Program-made: the position numbers and the translations under genes | The notes under the pieces: generated by a model | What the model was told of the DNA's origin: nothing | Database searches by the model: none | Seen by the model: the letters and a program-made list of their open reading frames with translations, nothing else | Shown here: positions 1-8,217 of the stretch, one piece after another | Layout: the number at the start of each line of letters is the position of its first letter | Position numbering within the stretch: the first letter of the stretch is position 1 | NCBI GenBank assembly: GCA_035999765.1 | Contig: CP108521.1 | Location: forward strand, 5,270,001-5,334,000 | Direction: 5' to 3' | DNA: 64,000 nt | Origin: Streptomyces sp. NBC_01231 | GTDB taxonomy: Bacteria; Actinomycetota; Actinomycetes; Streptomycetales; Streptomycetaceae

Positions 1-1578
1 GTACACCCCGCCCGTGAGGTTCAGCGACAGCTGGGCTGCCTCCTCCAGGCAGACCTCCTGGACGGCCTGCTCGACGTCCTCGTCGGTGGTGTACGCGCCG
101 ACCGTCATCGCGCCCTTCTCGCGGATGGTCCGGCGCAGCAGCTCCGTCCCGTCGGCCGCCGAGTCGACGGCGACGGCGAAGGACACGGGTCCGAAGCACT
201 CGCGCAGGTAGGCGGGCTCGTCGTCCGCCCCGTCCCAGTACTTCCGCGCACCGTCCAGCTTGACGATGACCGGGGTGCGGACGACCGCTCCCGGGAACTC
301 CGGGTTGCTGATCTCCCGCGAGCCGAGGGCCACTTCGCCGAGCCCGGAGGCCGCCTCCAGACGGGTCTTCACATCCGGGTTGACGATGGCGCCGAGTAGG
401 GCGTTCGCGCGCGCGTCGTCGCCCAGGAGGCCGTCGACGGAACGGGCCAGGTCCGCGACCACCTCCTCGAAGGTCTTGGGGCCCTCGTCGGTGCGGATGC
501 CGTCGCGCGGGACGAGCAGGTTCTGCGGGGTGGTGCACATCTGGCCGCTGTACAGGGACAGCGAGAAGGCCAGGTTGGCGAGCATCCCCTTGTAGTTGCC
601 GGTCGACTCCACCAGCACGGAGTTGACACCGGCCTTCTCGGTGTAGACCTGCGCCTGGCGGGCGTTGGCCTCCAGCCAGTCGCCGAACGCCGTCGAGCCC
701 GTGTAGTCGATGATCCGGATCTCCGGGCGGGTGGCCAGCGTCTTCGCGATGCCCTCGCCGGGGCGCTCGGCGGCGAGGGCCACCAGGTTCGGGTCGAATC
801 CGGCCTCGGCCAGAACCTGGCGGGCCACCTGCACGGTGAGCGCCAGCGGCAGCACCGCGCGCGGGTGCGGCTTGACCAGGACCGCGTTGCCCGTGGCGAG
901 GGAGGCGAACAGGCCCGGGTAGCCGTTCCACGTCGGGAAGGTGTTGCAGCCGATGACGAGGCCGATGCCCCTCGGTACCGGGGTGAACTGCTTGGTGAGC
1001 GCCAGCGGGTCGCGCTTGCCCTGAGGCTTGGTCCACTCCGCGGTGTCGGGTGTGCGGACCTGCTCCACGTACGCGTACGCCACCGCTTCCAGTCCGCGGT
1101 CCTGCGCGTGCGGGCCGCCCGCCTGGAGCGCCATCATGAAGGCCTGGCCGGAGGTGTGCATGACCGCGTGCGCGAACTCGTGCGTCCGGTCGCTGATCCG
1201 GTTGAGGATCTCCAGGCAGACCACCGCGCGGATCTCCGCGCCCGCGTCCCGCCAGGCACGCTGTCCGGCCTTCATGGCGATCAGCAGCGCGTCGACGTCC
1301 GCGTGCGGGTAGGTGACGCCCAGCTCGATGCCGTACGGGGAGACCTCGCCGCCCACCCAGTCGTCCGTGCCGGGCTGGCCGAGGTCGAGGCGGGTGCCCA
1401 GGAGGGCGTCGAAGGCGGCCTTGCCCGCCGCGGCGTCCAGGCTGCCGTTCTCGCCGTAGGCCTTGGGGTGCTCGGGGTGCGGCGACCAGTACGCGCGCGT
1501 GCGGATCACTTCCAGCGCCTGGTCGAGGGTGGGCCGGTGCTTGGCGATCAGATCGTGCGCGGTGAGTTCGGCGGCCAT
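1..1578 (-). CDS. paaN: Phenylacetic acid degradation protein PaaN, 3' end missing
   Basis: Aldehyde dehydrogenase-superfamily protein of aerobic phenylacetate (phenylacetyl-CoA) breakdown. The gene runs off the left edge, so only the first 526 codons are visible; PaaN proteins are usually about 550-565 residues. The start is ATG at 1578, giving MAAELTAHDLIAKHRPTLDQ. Visible family features are the cofactor-region segment VIGCNTFPTWNGYPG and the catalytic cysteine in GQMCTT near residue 348. It diverges from the 3-hydroxyacyl-CoA dehydrogenase gene, and the 160-bp gap holds a PaaR-like palindrome at 1669-1682, so TetR control of both sides is likely. Family assignment is firm; the exact reaction of PaaN in this host is inferred from the family. 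Confidence 0.93.
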   Translation of the reverse strand, partial: MAAELTAHDLIAKHRPTLDQALEVIRTRAYWSPHPEHPKAYGENGSLDAAAGKAAFDALLGTRLDLGQPGTDDWVGGEVSPYGIELGVTYPHADVDALLIAMKAGQRAWRDAGAEIRAVVCLEILNRISDRTHEFAHAVMHTSGQAFMMALQAGGPHAQDRGLEAVAYAYVEQVRTPDTAEWTKPQGKRDPLALTKQFTPVPRGIGLVIGCNTFPTWNGYPGLFASLATGNAVLVKPHPRAVLPLALTVQVARQVLAEAGFDPNLVALAAERPGEGIAKTLATRPEIRIIDYTGSTAFGDWLEANARQAQVYTEKAGVNSVLVESTGNYKGMLANLAFSLSLYSGQMCTTPQNLLVPRDGIRTDEGPKTFEEVVADLARSVDGLLGDDARANALLGAIVNPDVKTRLEAASGLGEVALGSREISNPEFPGAVVRTPVIVKLDGARKYWDGADDEPAYLRECFGPVSFAVAVDSAADGTELLRRTIREKGAMTVGAYTTDEDVEQAVQEVCLEEAAQLSLNLTGGVY

Positions 1579-1668
1579 GCGGGACCAACTCCTCGTTTCC
1601 TGAACTCTTCGTCGAGCTCATGACCTGGGCAGAAACATGGGCGGGAACAGGCGGTCAGAGTTAGAGTA

Positions 1669-1682
1669 ACCGAACGATCGGT
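1669..1682. promoter_or_regulatory. Probable TetR (PaaR-like) operator 1
   Basis: ACCGAACGATCGGT lies between paaN and the 3-hydroxyacyl-CoA dehydrogenase gene. It fits the core ACCGNNCGNNCGGT that I recall for actinobacterial PaaR regulators. A 13-of-14 copy occurs at 4469-4482. The TetR gene at 3262 is the obvious candidate to bind both. Binding is inferred. Confidence 0.65.
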
Positions 1683-1738
1683 CGGGACAAGGGGGTCCGC
1701 CGCATCTGTGGAAAACCCCGTGCGGGAGGATCGCGCAC

Positions 1739-3265
1739 ATGACAGGACTCGACCTCAGCAGCCCCGTGGCCGTCGTCGGCGCCGGCACCATGGGCCAGGG
1801 CATCGCCCAGGTCGCACTGGTCGCGGGCAATACCGTACGGCTGTACGACGCCATGCCCGGGCGGGCCCGGGAGGCCGCCGACGCGATCGGCGCGCGTCTG
1901 GACCGGCTCGTCGAGAAGGGCCGTCTCGACGCCGCCGACCGGGACGCGGCACGCACCCGTCTGCTGCCCGCCGAGAGCATCGCCGACCTCGCCGACTGCG
2001 CCATGGTCATGGAGGCCGTTCTGGAGCGGCTGGACGTCAAGCAGGAGCTGTTCCGCGAGCTCGAGGGCGTCGTCGACGAGGACTGCCTGCTCGTCACCAA
2101 CACCTCCTCCCTGTCGGTGACGGCCATCGGCGGTGCCCTGAGCAACCCCGGCCGCTTCGTCGGCCTGCACTTCTTCAACCCCGCTCCGCTGCTCCCGCTC
2201 GTCGAGGTCGTCTCCGGGTTCTCCACGGACGTCTCGTCGGCCACGCGCGCGTACGAGACGGCCCGCGCCTGGGGCAAGACCCCGGTCGCCTGTGCCGACA
2301 CCCCGGGCTTCATCGTCAACCGCATCGCGCGGCCCTTCTACGCCGAGGCGTTCGCGGTCTACGAGGCCCAGGGCGCCGACCCCGCCACCATCGACGCGGT
2401 CCTGCGGGAGTGCGGCGGGTTCAGGATGGGCGCCTTCGAACTGACCGACCTGATCGGCCAGGACGTCAACGAGTCCGTCACGCGCTCCGTGTGGCAGTCC
2501 TTCTTCCAGGACGTGCGCTTCACGCCGTCACTCGCCCAGCAGCGCCTGGTCGAGTCGGGCCGGCTCGGCCGCAAGACCGGACAGGGCTGGTACGACTATC
2601 CCGACGAAGGTGGGGCCGCCGAGCGTCCCGAGCCGCACACCGCCGAGCCGGCGCGGCGACCGGCGTACGTGGTCGTCGAAGGCGACCTCGGACCCGCGGC
2701 GGAGCTGGTCCCGCTGATCCGCGAGGCGGGAATCCAGGTCCGCGAGGACGACGAGGACCACGGCACCCGGCTGGTGCTGCCCAGCGGCGGTCAGCTGGCC
2801 CTCGCCGACGGACAGACCTCGGTCGAGTTCCGGGACGTCGTGTACTTCGACCTCGCGCTCGACTACCGCAGAGCGTCCCGTATCGCCCTGTCCGCCTCCC
2901 AGGACACCTCCCCGCAGACGCTCGCCGAGGCCACCGGACTCTTTCAGGCGCTCGGCAAGCAGGTCAGCGTGATCGGCGACGTACCCGGCATGATCGTCGC
3001 CCGTACGGTCGCCCGGATCGTCGACTTCGCGCACGACGCCGTCGCCAAGGGCGTGGCCACCGAGGAGGACATCGACACGGCGATGCGGCTCGGCGTCAAC
3101 TACCCGCTGGGCCCCTTCGAATGGAGCCGCCGCCTGGGCCGCAACTGGGCCTACGCCCTCCTGGACGACCTGCATATGCGCGACCCCTCGGGACGTTACG
3201 CGCCCTCCCTCGCGCTGTACCGCCACGCGTACGCCACCGACAAGCGGGAGGGCAGCACCTCATGA
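1739..3265 (+). CDS. 3-hydroxyacyl-CoA dehydrogenase (PaaH/PaaC type)
   Basis: NAD-dependent 3-hydroxyacyl-CoA dehydrogenase of 508 residues. In phenylacetate breakdown this family oxidises 3-hydroxyadipyl-CoA to 3-oxoadipyl-CoA. The Rossmann motif VGAGTMGQGIA is at residues 13-23, and the substrate-domain segment LHFFNPAPLLPLVEVV follows near residue 140. A second, partial dehydrogenase C-terminal domain (around 400-480, VPGMIVARTVARIVDFAHDA) gives the long form typical of PaaH rather than the roughly 285-residue FadB2 type. The start at 1739 has GGGAGGA 8-12 bp upstream. Its stop overlaps the TetR start (ATGA), so the two genes are translationally coupled. Also possible: a general beta-oxidation role. 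Confidence 0.9.
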   Translation: MTGLDLSSPVAVVGAGTMGQGIAQVALVAGNTVRLYDAMPGRAREAADAIGARLDRLVEKGRLDAADRDAARTRLLPAESIADLADCAMVMEAVLERLDVKQELFRELEGVVDEDCLLVTNTSSLSVTAIGGALSNPGRFVGLHFFNPAPLLPLVEVVSGFSTDVSSATRAYETARAWGKTPVACADTPGFIVNRIARPFYAEAFAVYEAQGADPATIDAVLRECGGFRMGAFELTDLIGQDVNESVTRSVWQSFFQDVRFTPSLAQQRLVESGRLGRKTGQGWYDYPDEGGAAERPEPHTAEPARRPAYVVVEGDLGPAAELVPLIREAGIQVREDDEDHGTRLVLPSGGQLALADGQTSVEFRDVVYFDLALDYRRASRIALSASQDTSPQTLAEATGLFQALGKQVSVIGDVPGMIVARTVARIVDFAHDAVAKGVATEEDIDTAMRLGVNYPLGPFEWSRRLGRNWAYALLDDLHMRDPSGRYAPSLALYRHAYATDKREGSTS

Positions 3266-3852
3266 CGACCGCCAAGCGCGACACGTACACGCCTCAGACG
3301 CTGCTGTCCGTCGCCGTCCAGGTCTTCAACGAGCGCGGTTACGACGGCACCTCCATGGAGCACCTCTCCAAGGCGGCCGGCATCTCCAAGTCGTCGATCT
3401 ACCACCACGTCACCGGCAAGGAGGAGCTGCTGCGCCTGGCCGTGAGCCGGGCGCTGGACGGCCTCTTCGAGATCCTCGACGAGGAGCACGCGCGCGTGGG
3501 ACGCGCGGCGGAGCGCCTGGAGTACGTCGTACGGCGCATGGTCGAGGTGCTCATAGCCGAGCTCCCGTACGTCACCCTGCTGCTGCGGGTACGCGGCAAC
3601 ACCGGCACCGAGCGGTGGGCCCTGGAGCGGCGCCGCGACTTCGACCACCGGGTCGCCGACCTGCTGAGGGCGGCTGCCGCGGAGGGCGACGTGCGCGGCG
3701 ACGTGGAGGTCCGGCTCGCGACGCGGCTGGTCTTCGGGATGATCAACTCGATCGTCGAGTGGTACCGGCCGGACGGGCGGGGCATGAACGAGCGCGAGGT
3801 CGCCGAAGCGGTGGTGCGGCTGGTGTTCGGAGGGCTCGGGAGGCCCGTCTGA
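3262..3852 (+). CDS. TetR-family regulator, PaaR-like
   Basis: TetR/AcrR one-component repressor of 196 residues. The N-terminal helix-turn-helix lies at about residues 27-48 (MEHLSKAAGISKSSIYHHV), followed by an all-helical ligand domain. The ATG overlaps the stop of the preceding dehydrogenase gene by ATGA. Position and the two matching palindromes (1669-1682 and 4469-4482) suggest it represses paaN, its own operon and the downstream bkdABC operon, and responds to an acyl-CoA; PaaR of Corynebacterium responds to phenylacetyl-CoA. That ligand is an inference from the family, not visible here. Confidence 0.88.
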   Translation: MTTAKRDTYTPQTLLSVAVQVFNERGYDGTSMEHLSKAAGISKSSIYHHVTGKEELLRLAVSRALDGLFEILDEEHARVGRAAERLEYVVRRMVEVLIAELPYVTLLLRVRGNTGTERWALERRRDFDHRVADLLRAAAAEGDVRGDVEVRLATRLVFGMINSIVEWYRPDGRGMNEREVAEAVVRLVFGGLGRPV

Positions 3853-3866
3853 GGAGCCCGGGACGC

Positions 3867-4367
3867 TCAGCCCTGCGGCTCCAGGTCCTCCTCCTCGAAC
3901 ACCAGCAGGGTGCGGGTGCTGAGCACCTCCGGGATCGCCTGGAGCCGGGTCAGCACCAGCTCGCGCAGCGACCGGTTGTCGGAGGTGTGCACCAGCAGCA
4001 GGACGTCGAAGTCGCCGCCGACCAGAGCGATGTGGGAGGCGCCCGGCAGCTGTCTGAGCTGCTCGCGCACCGTGCGCCAGGAGTTCTGGACGATCTTCAG
4101 GGTGACGTACGCCGAGGTGCCCTGGCCCGCGCGTTCGTGGTTGACGCGGGCCCCGAAGCCGCGGATGACGCCGTCCTCGATGAGGCGGTTGATGCGCGCG
4201 TAGGCGTTGGCGCGCGAGACATGGACCCGTTCGGCGACCGACCGTATCGACGCGCGGCCGTCCGCCTGCAGCATCTGCAGGATGTCCTCGTCGATGGCGT
4301 CGAGGGGGCGAGGGGACGGCCGAGGGCCGCTGCCGTCCGGGCTGTCGGCCATTTGTTCAGATGCCAC
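3867..4367 (-). CDS. bkdR: Lrp/AsnC-family regulator of the bkd operon
   Basis: Feast/famine regulator of 166 residues. A winged helix-turn-helix at about residues 22-70 (IDEDILQMLQADGRASIRS, then VSRANAYARINRLIEDGVI) is followed by a RAM effector-binding domain (about 85-155). It is divergent from the branched-chain 2-oxoacid dehydrogenase genes, the classic position of BkdR, which senses branched-chain amino acids in other bacteria. A 13-bp perfect inverted repeat at 4406-4441, only 39 bp from its start, is the likely operator for both autoregulation and bkd control. It converges on the TetR gene with 14 bp between stops. The gene name is by context. Confidence 0.88.
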   Translation of the reverse strand: MASEQMADSPDGSGPRPSPRPLDAIDEDILQMLQADGRASIRSVAERVHVSRANAYARINRLIEDGVIRGFGARVNHERAGQGTSAYVTLKIVQNSWRTVREQLRQLPGASHIALVGGDFDVLLLVHTSDNRSLRELVLTRLQAIPEVLSTRTLLVFEEEDLEPQG

Positions 4368-4405
4368 GTCCCCCCACCTTCCTGTCGTGGACGTCCTGCG
4401 TCCAT

Positions 4406-4441
4406 CTCAGGCTGTGGAGAACCGTTTGTCCACAGCCTGAG
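4406..4441. promoter_or_regulatory. 13-bp perfect inverted repeat between bkdR and bkdA
   Basis: Arms CTCAGGCTGTGGA (4406-4418) and TCCACAGCCTGAG (4429-4441) are perfect with a 10-nt spacer, in a divergent promoter region. Probably the Lrp/BkdR operator. The half-site CTGTGGA followed by RAACC also occurs at 1706 before the 3-hydroxyacyl-CoA dehydrogenase gene. Confidence 0.6.
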
Positions 4442-4468
4442 GGGGCCTGTAGCCAAAATGTGCCGACG

Positions 4469-4482
4469 ACCGAACAATCGGT
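4469..4482. promoter_or_regulatory. Probable TetR (PaaR-like) operator 2
   Basis: ACCGAACAATCGGT differs by one base from the copy at 1669-1682 and sits 60 bp before the bkdA start. It suggests the TetR protein at 3262 also acts on bkdABC. Confidence 0.6.
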
Positions 4483-4541
4483 AGGTGAGGCGCATCACAC
4501 CCGTGACGCGTCCGAAGCCGCTCCCACGAGGAGGTGCCGCT

Positions 4542-5678
4542 ATGACGGTCATGGAGCAGCGGGGCGCGTACCGGCCATCGCCGCCGCCCGCCTGGCAGCC
4601 CCGCACCGACCCCGCGCCGCTGCTGCCCGACGCGGAGCCGTACCGCGTCCTCGGCACGGAGGCGGCCAAGGAGGTCGACCCCGGGCTGTTGCGCCGGCTC
4701 TACGCCGAACTGGTCCGTGGCCGCCGCTACAACGCGCAGGCCACCGCCCTCACCAAGCAGGGCCGACTGGCCGTCTACCCCTCCAGCACCGGCCAGGAGG
4801 CCTGCGAGGTCGCCGCCGCACTGGTCCTCCAGGAACGCGACTGGCTCTTTCCCAGCTATCGCGACACCCTGGCCGCGGTGGCACGCGGCGTGGACCCCGT
4901 CCAGGCCCTCACCCTGCTGCGCGGCGACTGGCACACCGGCTACGACCCGCGCGAACACCGCGTGGCCCCCCTGTGCACCCCGCTCGCCACCCAGCTGCCG
5001 CACGCCGTCGGTCTCGCGCACGCCGCCCGCCTCAAGGGCGACGACGTCGTCGCGCTGGCCATGGTCGGCGACGGCGGCACCAGCGAGGGCGACTTCCACG
5101 AGGCACTGAACTTCGCCGCCGTCTGGCAGGCCCCGGTCGTCTTCCTGGTGCAGAACAACGGCTTCGCGATCTCCGTACCGCTCGCCAAGCAGACCGCGGC
5201 CCCGTCGCTGGCCCACAAGGCCGTCGGCTACGGGATGCCCGGCCGCCTGGTCGACGGCAACGACGTCGCCGCCGTGCACGAGGTCCTCGCCGACGCCGTA
5301 CGCCACGCGCGCGCGGGAGGCGGTCCCACGCTGGTCGAGGCGATCACGTACCGCGTCGACGCCCACACCAACGCCGATGACGCCACCCGCTACCGGCAGG
5401 ACACCGAGGTCGAGACCTGGCGCGGACACGACCCGATCGCGCTCCTGGAACACGAACTGACCGAACACGGTCTCCTCGACGAGGACGGCGTCCGGGCCGC
5501 TCGCGACGCCGCCGAGACCATGGCCGCCGACCTGCGTACCCGCATGAACCAGGACCCGCCGCTCGACCCCATGGACCTGTTCGACCACGTCTACGCCGAG
5601 CCCACCCGGCACCTGCGCGAGCAGCGGGACCGGTTGCGGGCCGAGCTGGAGGCCGAGCAGGAAGGCCCGCACCGATGA
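4542..5678 (+). CDS. bkdA: Branched-chain 2-oxoacid dehydrogenase E1 alpha
   Basis: Thiamine diphosphate-dependent E1 alpha subunit, 378 residues, which decarboxylates 2-oxoisovalerate and related acids together with E1 beta. The TPP/Mg motif is visible as GDGGTSEGDF ending in QNNGFAIS (about 190-225), as in the family. I chose ATG 4542 because GAGGAGG sits 7 bp upstream; an in-frame upstream ATG at 4485 lies over the regulatory region. The stop overlaps the bkdB start by ATGA. First gene of bkdABC. Pyruvate dehydrogenase E1 alpha is the alternative, but the Lrp regulator next door and the E2 type favour branched-chain substrates. Confidence 0.9.
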   Translation: MTVMEQRGAYRPSPPPAWQPRTDPAPLLPDAEPYRVLGTEAAKEVDPGLLRRLYAELVRGRRYNAQATALTKQGRLAVYPSSTGQEACEVAAALVLQERDWLFPSYRDTLAAVARGVDPVQALTLLRGDWHTGYDPREHRVAPLCTPLATQLPHAVGLAHAARLKGDDVVALAMVGDGGTSEGDFHEALNFAAVWQAPVVFLVQNNGFAISVPLAKQTAAPSLAHKAVGYGMPGRLVDGNDVAAVHEVLADAVRHARAGGGPTLVEAITYRVDAHTNADDATRYRQDTEVETWRGHDPIALLEHELTEHGLLDEDGVRAARDAAETMAADLRTRMNQDPPLDPMDLFDHVYAEPTRHLREQRDRLRAELEAEQEGPHR

Positions 5679-6679
5679 CCACCGTCGCCCTCAAACCGGC
5701 CACCATGGCGCAGGCCCTCACGCGCGCGATGCGCGATGCCATGGCCGCCGACCCGACCGTGCACGTCATGGGCGAGGACGTCGGCACCCTCGGCGGTGTC
5801 TTCCGGGTCACCGACGGTCTCGCCAAGGAGTTCGGCGAGACCCGCTGCACGGACACCCCGCTGGCCGAGGCGGGCATCCTCGGCACGGCGGTCGGCATGG
5901 CGATGTACGGGCTGCGCCCGGTCGTGGAGATGCAGTTCGACGCGTTCGCCTACCCCGCGTTCGAGCAGCTCATCAGCCATGTCTCCCGGATGCGCAACCG
6001 CACCCGGGGTGCGATGCCGCTCCCGCTCACCATCCGTGTCCCCTACGGCGGGGGCATCGGCGGCGTCGAACACCACAGCGACTCGTCCGAGGCGTACTAC
6101 ATGGCCACTCCGGGGCTCCATGTCGTCACTCCCGCGACCGTCGCCGACGCGTACGGCCTGCTGCGCGCCGCCATCGCCTCCGACGACCCGGTCGTCTTCC
6201 TGGAACCCAAGCGTCTGTACTGGTCGAAGGACTCCTGGAACCCGGAGGAGCCGCCGGCCGTTGAACCGATCGGCCGCGCGGTGGTGCGGCGCTCGGGCCG
6301 GAGCGCCACGCTGATCACGTACGGACCGTCCGTGCCCGTCTGCCTCGAAGCCGCCGAGGCGGCCCGGGAGGAAGGCTGGGACCTCGAAGTCGTCGACCTG
6401 CGCTCCCTGGTGCCGTTCGACGACGAGACGGTCTGCGCCTCGGTACGGCGGACCGGGCGAGCGGTCGTCGTACACGAGTCGGGCGGCTTCGGCGGCCCGG
6501 GCGGGGAGATCGCGGCCCGTGTCACGGAAGGGTGCTTCCACCACCTGGAGGCCCCGGTGCTGCGCGTGGCCGGGTTCGACATCCCCTACCCGCCGCCGAT
6601 GCTGGAGCGTCATCACCTGCCCGGCGTGGACCGGATCCTGGACGCCGTGGGGCGCCTGCAATGGGAGGCCGAGAGCTGA
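5675..6679 (+). CDS. bkdB: Branched-chain 2-oxoacid dehydrogenase E1 beta
   Basis: E1 beta subunit of 334 residues, the partner of BkdA in the heterotetrameric decarboxylase. The N-terminal transketolase-like pyrimidine-binding domain shows MGEDVGTLGGVFRVTDGL (about residues 28-45) and IRVPYGGGIGGVEHHSDS (about 120-137); the C-terminal transketolase domain ends near residue 325. It overlaps bkdA by 4 bp and bkdC by 1 bp (TGATG), so the three subunits are made in coupled fashion. It is a clear paralogue of the gene at 23533. Confidence 0.93.
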   Translation: MTTVALKPATMAQALTRAMRDAMAADPTVHVMGEDVGTLGGVFRVTDGLAKEFGETRCTDTPLAEAGILGTAVGMAMYGLRPVVEMQFDAFAYPAFEQLISHVSRMRNRTRGAMPLPLTIRVPYGGGIGGVEHHSDSSEAYYMATPGLHVVTPATVADAYGLLRAAIASDDPVVFLEPKRLYWSKDSWNPEEPPAVEPIGRAVVRRSGRSATLITYGPSVPVCLEAAEAAREEGWDLEVVDLRSLVPFDDETVCASVRRTGRAVVVHESGGFGGPGGEIAARVTEGCFHHLEAPVLRVAGFDIPYPPPMLERHHLPGVDRILDAVGRLQWEAES

Positions 6680-8067
6680 TGGCACAGGTGCTGGAGTTCA
6701 AGCTCCCCGACCTCGGGGAGGGGCTCACCGAGGCGGAGATCGTGCGCTGGCTGGTTCAGGTCGGCGATGTCGTCGCCGTCGACCAGCCGGTCGTCGAGGT
6801 CGAGACGGCCAAGGCGATGGTCGAGGTGCCCTGCCCCTACGGCGGTGTGGTCACCGCCCGCTTCGGCGAGGAGGGCACGGAACTGCCCGTCGGGGCGCCG
6901 CTGATCACCGTGGCGGTGGGCGCGCCGACCTCCGACGTCCAGACCGAGGGCTCCGGGAACGTGCTGGTGGGCTACGGCACCTCCGAGGCACCCGCGCGGC
7001 GACGCCGGGTACGCCCGGGACAGCCGGCGCAGGCCCCGGGAGCGCCGGCAGAAGCGCCGACCGGCACCCCCGGGACGGCGAACGGCCAGGTCGGTGCGCC
7101 CGACGTGGCGGACGGGCCCGTTCCCGTGATCTCCCCCCTGGTCCGCAGGCTGGCCCGCACGAACGGCCTGGACCTGCGGGACCTCACCGGCTCCGGGCCC
7201 GACGGGCTGATCCTGCGGGCGGACGTGGAGTACGCGCTGCGGGCCTCCGCCGCCCCGGCCCGCCCCGCCACCCAGCCGACCGAGCCGCCCGCGCGCGTGG
7301 CGCCCAGGCAGACGGCAGCCCCCGCCGCGGCGGCCGCCCCCGCCACGGCGACCGCTACCACGACCGCCCCCTCCCCCTCCGGCACCCGTATCCCCCTCAA
7401 GGGCGTCCGCGGCGCCGTGGCCGACAAGCTCTCCCGCAGCCGACGGGAGATTCCGGACGCCACCTGCTGGGTGGACGCCGACGCGACGGAGCTCATGCGG
7501 GCGCGTACGGCGATGAACGCCTCCGGCGGCCCGAAGATCGCCCTCCTCGCCCTGCTCGCCCGGATCTGCACCTCGGCCCTGTCCCGTTGGCCCGAGCTCA
7601 ACTCCACGGTGGACATGGACGCCAGGGAAGTCGTCCGGCTCGACCAGGTCCACCTCGGGTTCGCCGCCCAGACCGAGCGAGGTCTCGTGGTCCCTGTGGT
7701 CCGGGACGCGCACACACGGGACGCCGAGTCGCTCACCGCGGAGTTCGCAAGGCTCACCGAGGCGGCCCGGGCGGGCACCCTCACGCCCCGGGAACTCACC
7801 GGTGGCACCTTCACGTTGAACAACTACGGCGTGTTCGGCGTCGACGGCTCCACACCGATCATCAACCACCCCGAAGCGGCCATGCTCGGCGTCGGCCGGA
7901 TCGTCCCCAAGCCGTGGGTGCACGAGGGCGAGCTGGCGGTGCGGCAGGTCGTACAGCTCTCGCTCACCTTCGACCACCGGGTGTGCGACGGCGGCACCGC
8001 CGGCGGCTTCCTGCGGTACGTGGCGGACTGCGTGGAACAGCCGGCGGTTCTGCTGCGCACGCTGTGA
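6679..8067 (+). CDS. bkdC: Dihydrolipoamide branched-chain acyltransferase E2
   Basis: E2 core of 462 residues that transfers the acyl group to CoA. Domains in order: one lipoyl domain (residues 1-80, lipoylated Lys in EVETAKAMVEV), an Ala/Pro-rich linker with a peripheral-subunit-binding domain (about 145-190, ISPLVRRLARTNGLDL), a second flexible linker (about 200-240) and the catalytic acyltransferase domain ending with FDHRVCDGG, which carries the active-site His and Asp. I chose ATG 6679, which overlaps the bkdB stop; an in-frame start at 6532 lies inside bkdB. No E3 gene follows, so lipoamide dehydrogenase must be shared from elsewhere. Confidence 0.93.
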   Translation: MAQVLEFKLPDLGEGLTEAEIVRWLVQVGDVVAVDQPVVEVETAKAMVEVPCPYGGVVTARFGEEGTELPVGAPLITVAVGAPTSDVQTEGSGNVLVGYGTSEAPARRRRVRPGQPAQAPGAPAEAPTGTPGTANGQVGAPDVADGPVPVISPLVRRLARTNGLDLRDLTGSGPDGLILRADVEYALRASAAPARPATQPTEPPARVAPRQTAAPAAAAAPATATATTTAPSPSGTRIPLKGVRGAVADKLSRSRREIPDATCWVDADATELMRARTAMNASGGPKIALLALLARICTSALSRWPELNSTVDMDAREVVRLDQVHLGFAAQTERGLVVPVVRDAHTRDAESLTAEFARLTEAARAGTLTPRELTGGTFTLNNYGVFGVDGSTPIINHPEAAMLGVGRIVPKPWVHEGELAVRQVVQLSLTFDHRVCDGGTAGGFLRYVADCVEQPAVLLRTL

Positions 8068-8073
8068 CGGCAC

Positions 8074-8171
8074 CTTGATCGCGTCCTGCCGCCGTCCGCA
8101 TCGCTCCCCGACCCATCTCGACCGAGCTTCGCCTGCGGCTTGATTGCGCCCTGACGCGCCTTGATTGCGCC
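8074..8171. repeat. Three imperfect copies of CTTGATYGCGYCC
   Basis: Copies at 8074-8088, 8139-8153 and 8160-8171 lie between bkdC and the mobA-like gene. The function is unknown. Part of the spacing is irregular, so this may be only slippage. Confidence 0.4.
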
Positions 8172-8217
8172 GCATCCCCGCGTTCCCTGTGATCGCCGGG
8201 GCACGCATACTCGGGGG

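Noticed and set aside
1708..3852. A 714-codon open frame across the dehydrogenase and TetR genes
   Set aside because: Its first part is a shadow frame with Arg/Pro/Gly-rich nonsense composition; only the final part is the TetR gene.
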